Below, piece after piece: positions 1-7,559 of a stretch of 64,000 nt of DNA. The translations under genes and the position numbers were made by a program. The stretch covers positions 6,372 to 70,371 of the forward strand of contig JAAVHQ010000004.1 in assembly GCA_014799645.1 (NCBI GenBank), given 5' to 3'. Position 1 is the first letter of the stretch; each line of letters starts with the position of its first letter. The DNA is from Clostridiales bacterium (GTDB lineage: Bacteria; Bacillota; Clostridia; Christensenellales; UBA3700). Below the pieces are notes generated by a model, which saw nothing but the letters and a program-made list of their open reading frames with translations, was not told the origin of the DNA and made no database searches.

Positions 1-240
1 GGAAGTCTCGGAGAGTTCAGTAAGTACGTAATGAGACTTTTGTCCAAGGGCAAGAAGACGAATTCGGTCGTGACGAAGTTCTCGCTTAAGAAGGCTCAAA
101 ACAGCGGCGGTATTAACTACTCGCAGGCGGTGTTCGCAGTAGACAGAGATTTGGACGAGAACGAACTTCAAAACATCTTGCCGATGAGCGAGCAGGTCAA
201 AGTAATGGCAAACAAAGTAACGGCGCTTGAAGAAGAATAA
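1..240 (+). CDS. C-terminal fragment of an unidentified phage protein
   Basis: The reading frame is already open at base 1 and ends at the TAA at 238-240, so this is the last 79 residues of a protein that starts before the window. An internal ATG at 31 is probably not the true start, because the frame continues upstream without a stop. The visible part is charged and ends in an acidic helix-like segment. The position just before the primase suggests a replication-module protein, such as a single-strand DNA binding or annealing protein, but no family motif was recognised. Confidence 0.6.
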   Translation, partial: GSLGEFSKYVMRLLSKGKKTNSVVTKFSLKKAQNSGGINYSQAVFAVDRDLDENELQNILPMSEQVKVMANKVTALEEE

Positions 241-247
241 GCAACCA

Positions 248-269
248 AGGACGGTGGCAACGCCGTCCT
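248..269 (+). other. Small hairpin before the primase gene
   Basis: The 7-bp arms AGGACGG (248-254) and CCGTCCT (263-269) flank an 8-base loop. No U-tract follows, so it is not a clear terminator. It may protect or separate the transcript between two replication genes. Confidence 0.4.
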
Positions 270-284
270 AAAACAGAGGTGGAA

Positions 285-2246
285 ATGGACATTTTTGAAA
301 AGGTCAAAGAGCAAACGAACATAGCCGATGTAGTAGAGAGTTTCGGCGTACAACTTAATAACAAGGATAAAGGTCTATGCCCTTTTCATAACGAGAAGAC
401 GCCGTCATTTTCCGTGGACCGCAAGAGCAATATTTTCAAGTGCTTTGGCTGTGGAGAAACGGGCGACGCTATAGCGTTTGTGTCGAAGATAAAGAACATA
501 GAGCCGTTGAACGCGGCGAAATGCATTGCGGATATGTATCGCCTAGACTTGGGAGACTGCCCAAATCGTGTGAGTATCAAAGACTATCTCAAGGCGTGTA
601 TACGCGACGTAGAGAAAACGGACTACTTTGCCAAACGCGGAATTGCTGCCGCCACGGTCAAAAAATATTGTTTGGGGTATGATGTAAAGCGGAACGCAAT
701 CGTCTTGCCGTATTCGAGCGAATTGAGATACTACCAAACAAGAAGCATTGTCGACAAGAAGTTCTTCAAGCCTACGACCGAAGAAGCGGGAGCGGAGCCG
801 CTGTTCAACCGCAACGCATTATGGGGAGCAAGCAAAGAGCCAGTCTTCATTGTGGAGAGTCCTTTGTGCGCTTTATCCGTAATGCAATGCGGAAGTCCCG
901 CCGTATCGTTGTGCGGAGTAGGTGGAACGAACAAACTTGTCAAAGAAGTCAAAGACAAGAAGCCAAACGCTCCGCTCGTGCTGTGCTTGGACAACGATGA
1001 GCCAGGCAAGAAAGCGTCAAAGAGTTTGGCGGACGAATTGTCGAAGCTCAAAGTACCTTACATAGTTTACAACATAGCGGGAGAAAAGAAAGATCCAAAC
1101 GAATTGCTGATGGAAGATGCAAAGGCTCTTGCAAGCAACGTGCAGTTGGCGAAGAAGGAAGTCAAGAAGTTCTACAAGCGAGGCGTAGGGAGCATAGTCG
1201 CAAGCGATCTTCTCACGGCTGAGTTCGATCCACCAGAGTGGCTTATCCCAGACGTGTTGCCTCAAGGACTCGCAATTTTGTGTGCCTCTTCCAAGGTCGG
1301 AAAGTCTTGGATGGCAATGCAAATGTGCCTTGCGGTAAGTCGTGGCAAAGAGTTCCTAGACTACGTGACGAATCAAGCGGGATGTTTGTACCTTGCATTG
1401 GAAGACGGAGTATACCGCTTGCAAGACAGATTGAAAAAACTTCTTTGCAAAGAGAAATCGCCAGACAACTTTTATTTATCTGTAAAGGCTGACGTATTGG
1501 ACGGTGGACTTATTAAGCAACTTGACGAAGAGTTCGAAGAACATCCCGACATTAAGCTCATTATCATAGACACATTGCAAAAGGTACGCGGTTCGGTAAA
1601 GCGAAATGAGATAGCCTACGCAACGGATTACAGAGAACTCGGCGCTTTGAAAGAGTACGCTGACAAACGAAAAGTGTGTATCTTCTTGATCCATCACCTT
1701 CGCAAGATGGCTGACGAGAACGACGTGTTCAATATGATATCGGGAAGTAACGGTATCATGGGCGTGTGCGACACGATATACATTATCTACAAGAAAAAGC
1801 GTCAAGACGAGAATGCAACAATGTTCATGACAGGGCGTGACATTAAACAGCAAGACATTGTCGTGCATTTCAATGAATCGAAGTATCGTTGGGAGTTGGT
1901 CGGCAGCGCCGAAGACGAAGAACGCAAACGCAAGAAACGTGAGTACGAAAACAATCCTCTTGTCATTACGATAAAAGAGATATTGAAGAATCCGCCGTAT
2001 GCTTGGAAGGGAACTGCGTCCGACATGCTAAAAGCAATTTACGACGTTACAGGGCAACCGTGTCCTATGGACACGAGAGCGTTGGGCAAAGCCATTACGG
2101 ACGTGAAAACTCAACTCTACTATGACGGCATAGAACACAATATGAAGCGCAACGGACAGAGCAGGACGCATTATTTCAGCAAGAGACAGAAGTATATGCA
2201 ATATGCTCAAAGGTCATTTTTAGACAATGAGAATGACGAAGAGTGA
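285..2246 (+). CDS. Phage primase-helicase (CHC2 zinc finger, Toprim, RepA-like ATPase)
   Basis: Predicted to prime and unwind DNA during phage replication. The N-terminus has a CHC2-type zinc-binding primase motif (C32, H35, C53, C56). A Toprim-like region with a VES start and a DNDE metal-binding motif lies around residues 185-260. After a linker comes a RepA/AAA_25-like ATPase with the Walker A-type stretch SSKVGKS and a Walker B-like IIIDT. The ATG at 285 is preferred over a GTG at 279 because AGAGG at 275-279 is correctly spaced from it. The next gene begins after a 170-bp gap with repeats. The domain order is typical of phage replication proteins; the exact family was not checked by search. 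Confidence 0.88.
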   Translation: MDIFEKVKEQTNIADVVESFGVQLNNKDKGLCPFHNEKTPSFSVDRKSNIFKCFGCGETGDAIAFVSKIKNIEPLNAAKCIADMYRLDLGDCPNRVSIKDYLKACIRDVEKTDYFAKRGIAAATVKKYCLGYDVKRNAIVLPYSSELRYYQTRSIVDKKFFKPTTEEAGAEPLFNRNALWGASKEPVFIVESPLCALSVMQCGSPAVSLCGVGGTNKLVKEVKDKKPNAPLVLCLDNDEPGKKASKSLADELSKLKVPYIVYNIAGEKKDPNELLMEDAKALASNVQLAKKEVKKFYKRGVGSIVASDLLTAEFDPPEWLIPDVLPQGLAILCASSKVGKSWMAMQMCLAVSRGKEFLDYVTNQAGCLYLALEDGVYRLQDRLKKLLCKEKSPDNFYLSVKADVLDGGLIKQLDEEFEEHPDIKLIIIDTLQKVRGSVKRNEIAYATDYRELGALKEYADKRKVCIFLIHHLRKMADENDVFNMISGSNGIMGVCDTIYIIYKKKRQDENATMFMTGRDIKQQDIVVHFNESKYRWELVGSAEDEERKRKKREYENNPLVITIKEILKNPPYAWKGTASDMLKAIYDVTGQPCPMDTRALGKAITDVKTQLYYDGIEHNMKRNGQSRTHYFSKRQKYMQYAQRSFLDNENDEE

Positions 2247-2396
2247 CATGAGAACAGGGAAAATATCCCCTTATAATAACTATATGTCACTATGTCACAC
2301 ACGTCACAAAACGTCAGAAAATACCAATTACAGAAGAGAGATATATGTCACTATGTAAATTAGTGTAGTAGTGACATATGTGACATGTATGACGTG
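2243..2396. repeat. Cluster of GTGACA/TGTCAC hexamers
   Basis: The hexamer TGTCAC or its complement GTGACA occurs at 2243, 2285, 2293, 2346, 2371 and 2380, with near-copies at 2302 and 2312. Both orientations are present and the first copy overlaps the primase stop codon. Six exact copies in about 150 bp of otherwise noncoding DNA suggest a protein-binding array, either an operator or a replication-origin iteron set. Confidence 0.55.
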
Positions 2397-2416
2397 AGTA
2401 TTTATATAGGGCAAAT

Positions 2417-2704
2417 ATGAAAGAGAGAGATTTGGTACGAAAGATAAGCGAGTACCTGAAAAAGGTTCAAGGCTTATTCTATTGGAAAGAACACGGCGGA
2501 CAATACGGAACGGCAGGCATTCCTGATATTATAGTCTGCTATAAGGGAAGATTTATCGCATTCGAATGCAAAGTGGGAAATAACAAGCCGACCGTACTGC
2601 AAGAGATGACGATAAAACAAATATCCAAAGCGGGCGGATACGCCACGATAGTAAGAAGTCTTGAAGAGGTAAAAGAAGCAATAGAGGCAATAGGCAGGGA
2701 GTAA
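2417..2704 (+). CDS. VRR-NUC domain nuclease
   Basis: A 95-residue protein with the single-domain VRR-NUC pattern: the G-I-P-D metal-binding turn near residues 34-37, followed by the A-F-E-C-K core of a PD-(D/E)XK nuclease and a downstream glutamine. Stand-alone VRR-NUC proteins are common in phage replication modules and are thought to act on branched DNA. It is followed after 2 bp by the next gene, so the two are probably cotranscribed. The start ATG has a modest AGGG site upstream. Confidence 0.85.
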   Translation: MKERDLVRKISEYLKKVQGLFYWKEHGGQYGTAGIPDIIVCYKGRFIAFECKVGNNKPTVLQEMTIKQISKAGGYATIVRSLEEVKEAIEAIGRE

Positions 2705-2706
2705 GA

Positions 2707-3294
2707 ATGGCAACGGATAGAGTAATCAACAAAGTGCTGATAACGGAAGAAGCCGAATTCGACTATGAAATAATGTTTGGTCGGCAGATACCTAAAGCAG
2801 ACATAAAGCAAGAATCCGAAACTTATATAGACAACAGAATAGGCAAAGGCAACTTGCAAGGTTACTATATCCGCGCCAAGTATTATGACGAAACTGCCGA
2901 CCAGATGCTGATGCTGTTTTTCTATAAGGGGAAAAAACTCTGCAGAATGCAGTTGTGGGAACTTGTCGGTATATGCCAAGCTGCCGCCTGGGATGAAGAA
3001 TTGGAAGAAAGCGGAAGAATAAGAGCTTGGCTTACAAGCAAGTTGAATCCCCAAGAAAGTATAGATTGGGTATTGAATTTAAGAGAAGCCGAAAGGCGTG
3101 GAGTAATGGGCGGTATGCCAACATATAGACTTATAGGATTATCTAGGGAGGCGGAGAATGCAATATACAACGGAACAGATACTGAAATACTTGAAAGATT
3201 ATCACATATACAAAGGAAAGGTGGAGATTGGAGTGGCTACCGAAAGTATCTGCCAAGACGTAGAAAGATTGGAAAAAGCAATAAGCGTCCTTGA
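2707..3294 (+). CDS. Conserved-looking phage protein of unknown function
   Basis: A 195-residue protein with no recognised domain, lying between the VRR-NUC gene and a small regulator-like gene. Its last 45 codons overlap the next gene in another frame. The C-terminal 30 residues are unusually basic and may be a non-selected extension rather than an original part of the protein. A role in replication or early-late control is only suggested by position. Confidence 0.65.
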   Translation: MATDRVINKVLITEEAEFDYEIMFGRQIPKADIKQESETYIDNRIGKGNLQGYYIRAKYYDETADQMLMLFFYKGKKLCRMQLWELVGICQAAAWDEELEESGRIRAWLTSKLNPQESIDWVLNLREAERRGVMGGMPTYRLIGLSREAENAIYNGTDTEILERLSHIQRKGGDWSGYRKYLPRRRKIGKSNKRP

Positions 3295-3442
3295 CGAAAT
3301 GAGTTACGGGATAATCTCCGATAGATACCTTGACAAGTTACCTGCCGAAAAGATTGCAAGAAAGTACGGATACCATAGAAACGGAATCCTATATAAGTCC
3401 AAATGCATAATAAAAAACCTTGCCCAGATAATGAGCGACTAA
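3158..3442 (+). CDS. Small helix-turn-helix-like phage regulator (sigma/ArpU-like)
   Basis: A 94-residue protein starting at an ATG with a very strong site (GGGAGGCGGAG) just upstream. The C-terminal half contains a region of the form 'LPAEKIARKYGYHRNGILYKS', split here as LPAEKIARKYGYHR plus its continuation, which looks like a sigma-70 region 4-type helix-turn-helix. Phages of Bacillota often carry ArpU or RinA-like late-gene activators at this position before the HNH and terminase genes. That family link is an inference. It overlaps the preceding gene by 137 bp. Confidence 0.65.
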   Translation: MQYTTEQILKYLKDYHIYKGKVEIGVATESICQDVERLEKAISVLDEMSYGIISDRYLDKLPAEKIARKYGYHRNGILYKSKCIIKNLAQIMSD

Positions 3443-3530
3443 AAGTTTGTGCAAATCTGTGCGTGTACTGTGCAAAATTGTATCGAAATTGTGCAAACCA
3501 TACGCTATAATAAAAGTGAGGGGAAGAGAA

Positions 3531-3890
3531 ATGCCAAGAAAACCAAAGAGACCATGCAGTTATCCAGGCTGTCCTAAACTTGTAGATGGACAATATTGTG
3601 AAGAGCATAAGAAGTTAACCGATAGCCAATATAACAAATACGGTAGAGATGATTTCACAAAGTATTTTTATAAGACACCCGAATGGAGATACGCAAGAAA
3701 GAAACAATTGGATACTCATCCATTTTGTGAGAAATGCCTAAAAGAAGGCAAGCGAACAAAAGCAACTATGGTAGACCATATAGTCCCCATAAAGCAAGGC
3801 GGAGATAAATTCGCACCTAGTAACTTACAAAGCCTGTGTTGGAGTTGCCACAGCAGGAAGTCTGTGCTAGAAGGTAGTAGATGGCATTAA
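3531..3890 (+). CDS. Phage HNH endonuclease (packaging-associated)
   Basis: A 119-residue HNH nuclease. It has an N-terminal zinc-binding cysteine set (CSYPGC, a later Cys-His pair), then a second pair C..C, then the HNH core with VDHIVP, an asparagine in SNLQ, and CWSCHSRK. HNH proteins directly upstream of terminase genes assist cos cleavage in HK97-like phages. The ATG at 3531 with GTGAGGGG before it is preferred over an upstream start at 3447, which would add a Cys-rich low-complexity leader. The usual terS neighbour is displaced here by two minus-strand genes. Confidence 0.85.
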   Translation: MPRKPKRPCSYPGCPKLVDGQYCEEHKKLTDSQYNKYGRDDFTKYFYKTPEWRYARKKQLDTHPFCEKCLKEGKRTKATMVDHIVPIKQGGDKFAPSNLQSLCWSCHSRKSVLEGSRWH

Positions 3891-3899
3891 GACCATTAC

Positions 3900-4040
3900 T
3901 TACCATTCGCAATCACAATCTCCACACCAATGGATACCAGATTCGGCATCAAAGTAGGTGTTATAGCATCCACATTGAGGACATTTGCCACCATAGGGTT
4001 TGTAATCCATACGGTATTTTTCTTTAAGAAGTGAAAACAT
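3900..4040 (-). CDS. 46-residue zinc-ribbon protein
   Basis: A short gene with all the signals of a real one. The ATG (complement of 4038-4040) follows an AAAGGAGG site, and a sigma-A promoter lies before it. The product has a compact four-cysteine knuckle set, CPQCGC near residues 20-25 and WCGDCDC near the C-terminus, which suggests a zinc ribbon. It points against the phage late genes and sits downstream of another minus-strand gene. Function unknown; it is probably cargo expressed independently of the lytic programme. Confidence 0.72.
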   Translation of the reverse strand: MFSLLKEKYRMDYKPYGGKCPQCGCYNTYFDAESGIHWCGDCDCEW

Positions 4041-4061
4041 AAAAATACCTCCTTTTGTATA

Positions 4062-4090
4062 ATTATAATACACTAAGGTAGGAAAGTCAA
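4062..4090 (-). promoter_or_regulatory. Sigma-A promoter of the zinc-ribbon gene
   Basis: On the minus strand, TTGACT (complement of 4085-4090) and TATAAT (complement of 4062-4067) are separated by exactly 17 bp. Transcription would start near 4055 and give a short leader before the ATG at 4040. Confidence 0.75.
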
Positions 4091-4116
4091 TATGGCAATC
4101 AATTCGCAGAAGTGAT

Positions 4117-4896
4117 TCAATAAACGATTAGGTCATTTATGTTGACTCCTTCGAAAGAAAAAAACAACTCCATAGGCTTAAGAAAAAGGGAAGAGATTCT
4201 AATAGTTTCTATTTGGCCATAAGTGTAATTTCTAAAGGATGATATATCATACAACTTTGTTGACAAAACGGAAGAAGGCGAAAGATTTAAAATAAAGCCA
4301 AAAGGCGGAGAGATAAATTCGGCTACAGTAAGATGCGTTATAGTATCTATTTTTGTATAGGTAATAGCGGTAGTATGTCTGGAACAACTATCAATAGGAA
4401 CAAGGTACATATAGATATTAAAATCTTTTCCTTTCGGAGTAGATGTTGTTTTATCCAATACAAAATCACCCAAGCCAAGCATCGAAACGGTTTCGGGCTC
4501 TAACACGCTACAAAAAATAGATGCAACTTGTTTATAAAAATTTAATGGTCTAATAGTGCAATCGAATTCTATTATGGTATTTATCTTTTTAGAGTCTATT
4601 GCTTTTAATGCTGAAACCATCGATTTGGAGAAATCAGTATAGGAACGCACATAGTATGAGCCCATAGTATTATTGCAATTCTCACAAATGGTGGCGAGCT
4701 GATAACCACCTTGTGATTGAGAATATTTGCAAGAGGTCAATGGCTGTTTTCCTGAAAGATACGCTTGCAAGAGATCGTCATGGTCGTAACATTTAATATT
4801 GCCTTTATTACCTGTCGAACGTGGTGGTAAATGCTCAAATGTTAATTCTTTTGTTTGACCGCAAATATGGCAGATGCCTATTGGTTTTTTATTCAT
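4117..4896 (-). CDS. HNH-like zinc-finger endonuclease, minus-strand cargo gene
   Basis: A 259-residue protein. The N-terminus has CHICGQ followed by FEHLPPRS, and about 60 residues later a second pair, CENCNN, the arrangement of an HNH/zinc-knuckle nuclease. The rest is not recognised. It lies on the opposite strand to every phage late gene around it, has its own promoter and is more AT-rich, the signature of a moron (cargo gene expressed in the lysogen). A defence or superinfection role is plausible but not shown. Confidence 0.68.
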   Translation of the reverse strand: MNKKPIGICHICGQTKELTFEHLPPRSTGNKGNIKCYDHDDLLQAYLSGKQPLTSCKYSQSQGGYQLATICENCNNTMGSYYVRSYTDFSKSMVSALKAIDSKKINTIIEFDCTIRPLNFYKQVASIFCSVLEPETVSMLGLGDFVLDKTTSTPKGKDFNIYMYLVPIDSCSRHTTAITYTKIDTITHLTVAEFISPPFGFILNLSPSSVLSTKLYDISSFRNYTYGQIETIRISSLFLKPMELFFSFEGVNINDLIVY

Positions 4897-4913
4897 AGGT
4901 GTCCTCCAAAACT

Positions 4914-4942
4914 ATTATACCATAGTTAGGAGCGTACTGCAA
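4914..4942 (-). promoter_or_regulatory. Sigma-A promoter of the minus-strand HNH gene
   Basis: On the minus strand, TTGCAG (complement of 4937-4942) and a perfect TATAAT (complement of 4914-4919) are 17 bp apart, with a GGAGG site before the ATG at 4896. Confidence 0.68.
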
Positions 4943-4975
4943 ATGCCTAATGAAGAATAACAAGAGAGCGAACTT

Positions 4976-5187
4976 GCGTCCACGCTTGTACGGGTAGGGG
5001 GAGTCGAATCTCTGGGGATTTTACGCCCAAGAGCGGGGCCGCAGTCAAACGCGAATTTTCGCAAAATCAAAAATCAAACGTAAAAATCAAACAATCAAAA
5101 TTCTTTAACAAAGTTAAAGGGGCGGGAAACCGCTCCTTTTTGATTTCAAAGCGAAATCAAAATAAATCAAATATTCAAAAAATCAAA
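4976..5187 (+). other. Candidate packaging region (cos-like GC-rich block plus iterons)
   Basis: There is no gene here. 4976-5050 is GC-rich with G runs (GGGTAGGGGG, GCGGGGCCGC) in otherwise AT-rich DNA. Then 5066-5187 holds seven copies of ATCAAA (5066, 5073, 5086, 5094, 5156, 5166, 5182), most as AATCAAA, ending at the ribosome binding site of the small terminase. In cos phages with an HNH-TerS-TerL set the cleavage site commonly lies near terS, and TerS binds repeated sites. The assignment is an inference from layout. Confidence 0.45.
5119..5141 (+). terminator. Terminator-like hairpin inside the packaging region
   Basis: GGGGCGG (5119-5125), loop GAAA, CCGCTCC (5130-5136) and then five T. 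One pair is G-T. It could stop transcription from upstream genes before terS. Confidence 0.6.
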
Positions 5188-5197
5188 AGGAGGAATT

Positions 5198-5695
5198 ATG
5201 GCAAGCGGAGGAGCAAGAGCGGGAGCAGGTAGACCGAAGAAAGCCGCAACCCAGAAGATGCTTGAAGGCAACCCAGGCAGGCGTCCCGTCGAAGTCGTAA
5301 ACTTCGGAGCGGAAGGCGTAGAACTGCCAAGTGAGCCGCCTACCTATTTATCGGATAAGGCAAAAGACATATACCGCACGGTGTACACATGGCTCAAAGG
5401 CATAGGGTGTACTTCGGGCATACTTCCATACAACTTGGAAGAGTATGCGTTTTGCAAGGCTAGGTGGCTTGAATGCGAAGAGATGAACACCAAACACGGA
5501 CTGCTCGTAAAAGATCCAACAAACGGCAAAGCAATGCCGTCCCCATTTGTGGCAATGGCACAGCAATACTTAAAGCAGACCAATGACGTATGGGGAAAGA
5601 TTTATCTCGTAGTACGCGAGAGCAAATTGTCGAAGTGGGATGAGAAAAATCCCAATGACGATATTATGGAAAAATTGTTGGGAGGTGGAACTTAA
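5198..5695 (+). CDS. terS: Phage terminase small subunit, P27 family
   Basis: A 165-residue protein that would recognise viral DNA and recruit the large terminase. The N-terminus GGARAGAGRPKK followed by a LEGNPGRRP motif and a PPTYLSDKAKDIY stretch is the P27-family pattern. It starts with ATG after AAAGGAGG. Its stop codon overlaps the start of the methyltransferase gene by one base (TAATG), so the two are translationally linked. In related phages terL normally follows directly; here 5 kb of other genes intervene. Confidence 0.9.
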   Translation: MASGGARAGAGRPKKAATQKMLEGNPGRRPVEVVNFGAEGVELPSEPPTYLSDKAKDIYRTVYTWLKGIGCTSGILPYNLEEYAFCKARWLECEEMNTKHGLLVKDPTNGKAMPSPFVAMAQQYLKQTNDVWGKIYLVVRESKLSKWDEKNPNDDIMEKLLGGGT

Positions 5696-7551
5696 TGGAA
5701 TACACAGAACGAAGTACATTGCGACTTATTGAATTGTTCGCAGGTATTGGCAGTCAAACGCAGGCTTTGACAAATATCGGTGTGCCGCACGAAGTGGTGG
5801 CGATATCCGAAATAGACAAGTATGCTATTAAGAGTTACGAGGCAATGCACGGACCAGTCAATAACCTGGGAGATATAAGAGCAATCAAGGAATTGCCGAG
5901 CGCGGATATGTGGACATATTCTTTTCCTTGTCAGGATATCAGTGTAGCGGGCAAAGGCGCAGGTATAAAGGAAGGTACAAGGAGCGGACTGCTGATGGAA
6001 GTAGAGAGGCTCTTGAGAACCGCAGCCGAAACCGCTACACTGCCTAAATACTTATTACTTGAAAACGTGAAGAACCTTGTGAGTAAGAAATTTAAAGCCG
6101 ACTTTGACCGTTGGCTTTCTTTTTTGTCTTCGCTTGGGTACACGAACTATTGGCAAATACTCAACGCCAAAGATTACGGAATACCGCAGAACAGAGAGCG
6201 AGTATTTTGCGTGTCGATATTAGGCGAGCATAAGCCTTACGTATTCCCAGAAAAGCAGGAATTGAAACTGCGACTCAAAGATATGATAGACGCAGTAGTC
6301 GATGAAAAATACTACTTGAAAGAAAGTACGATTCGCAGTATTTTGCGGTCGACATTCAATTCGCGTCGTACTAGTATAAAGTCAAGCGAAGGAGTGGCTA
6401 GTACGTTGTTGGCGAGAGATTGGCGTGGACCTCAATGCGTTCAAGTTGGAGAAGTAGTCGGCGAAAAATGGGATAAGATGCACGATATAAGCAAACGTGT
6501 ATACGAGCCAAGCGGAATATCTCCAACGATACATTGCGCAGGCGGTGGAAATACCGAGCCTAAAATTGCGGAGAACTTTGTTCTTGGCGGTTTGCAAAAA
6601 CACCAAACACCGAGAACCGACGGCATAAGCCCGGCGCTTACTGAGGCAATGGGAAAAGGTGGCGGTCAAACTCCAATTATTATCGACACCAAAGAAACGG
6701 GCGAAGAGCGGTTCTTCAAGCAAGCAGTAGAGGCTGTATTGGAAAACGAATGCGGAGTCGGAGATACGGTAGACGCATTTAACAAGAAAGTCAACCGCAG
6801 CGGAGTATGTCCGACGATTACAACTCGCCCAGAAGGATTCAAGACGGCAATATTGCCAATAGTGGAAGATAAGACGGACAATCCGATCATTGTGGCAATG
6901 AGAGGTCGCAACCCAGACTATCCGTCGGATAGAACACCAGGCAAGCACTTGGAACAAAGACTTGAACCTAACGAAAACGGATTATGCAACACGTTGACTT
7001 CGGTACAAAAAGACAACCTTGTATTGGAGAACAAGAGAGGCTCGAAAGAGTATGTTGCTCGAAGATATAGGGAATTCATAGAAGTACACGGGTATATGCC
7101 AAAGAACTTCGTTGCCTATAACAAAACGGAAGTAAAGGACATTGCTCCGACGCTTACCGGGCAGTGTTCTTGTCCAAGCGGTAGTTCGGCAGTTTTGATG
7201 ATGGAAGAGCCGATACAAATCAAAGTCGCAACAAAGCAAGGATACGAGGAAGCGGAGAAAGGAGATTATGTGAACATAACCTATCCAGGAAGTAACACCA
7301 AGCGCGGACGTGTTGGTAAGGGCATAGCTCATACGCTTACTTGTGGAGACGGCAACGCAGTAATTACGGAAAACATAAGAATCCGCAAGCTCACGCCGAA
7401 AGAGTGCTTGAGACTTATGGGATGGAAAGACGAGCAAATCAATAAAATCCAGGCGGCAAAGATTAGCGGTACACAACAGTACAGGCAAGCGGGAAACGGC
7501 ATAGTAGTACAGGTCTTGGAGGCAATATTCAAGGCTTTATTTTTTTGTTAG
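5695..7551 (+). CDS. DNA cytosine-5 methyltransferase with repeat-rich variable region
   Basis: A 618-residue C5 methyltransferase. Motif I FAGIGS is at 15-20, motif IV SFPCQDIS has the catalytic C79, motif VI ENV is at 123-125, and motif VIII QNRER is at 165-169. Motifs IX (LTPKECLRLMGW) and X (QAGNG) are at the C-terminus. Between VIII and IX, residues 231-557 hold seven degenerate copies of a G-I-x-x-T-L-type repeat in place of a compact target-recognition domain. It would methylate phage DNA, probably against host restriction, and no cognate nuclease is adjacent. It overlaps terS by one base and the metK gene follows. Confidence 0.92.
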   Translation: MEYTERSTLRLIELFAGIGSQTQALTNIGVPHEVVAISEIDKYAIKSYEAMHGPVNNLGDIRAIKELPSADMWTYSFPCQDISVAGKGAGIKEGTRSGLLMEVERLLRTAAETATLPKYLLLENVKNLVSKKFKADFDRWLSFLSSLGYTNYWQILNAKDYGIPQNRERVFCVSILGEHKPYVFPEKQELKLRLKDMIDAVVDEKYYLKESTIRSILRSTFNSRRTSIKSSEGVASTLLARDWRGPQCVQVGEVVGEKWDKMHDISKRVYEPSGISPTIHCAGGGNTEPKIAENFVLGGLQKHQTPRTDGISPALTEAMGKGGGQTPIIIDTKETGEERFFKQAVEAVLENECGVGDTVDAFNKKVNRSGVCPTITTRPEGFKTAILPIVEDKTDNPIIVAMRGRNPDYPSDRTPGKHLEQRLEPNENGLCNTLTSVQKDNLVLENKRGSKEYVARRYREFIEVHGYMPKNFVAYNKTEVKDIAPTLTGQCSCPSGSSAVLMMEEPIQIKVATKQGYEEAEKGDYVNITYPGSNTKRGRVGKGIAHTLTCGDGNAVITENIRIRKLTPKECLRLMGWKDEQINKIQAAKISGTQQYRQAGNGIVVQVLEAIFKALFFC

Positions 7552-7559
7552 GAGGAAAG

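Noticed and set aside
5000..5030. GAGTCGAATCTC resembles a tRNA T-arm
   Set aside because: The TTC of the T-loop, an acceptor stem and an anticodon arm are all missing.
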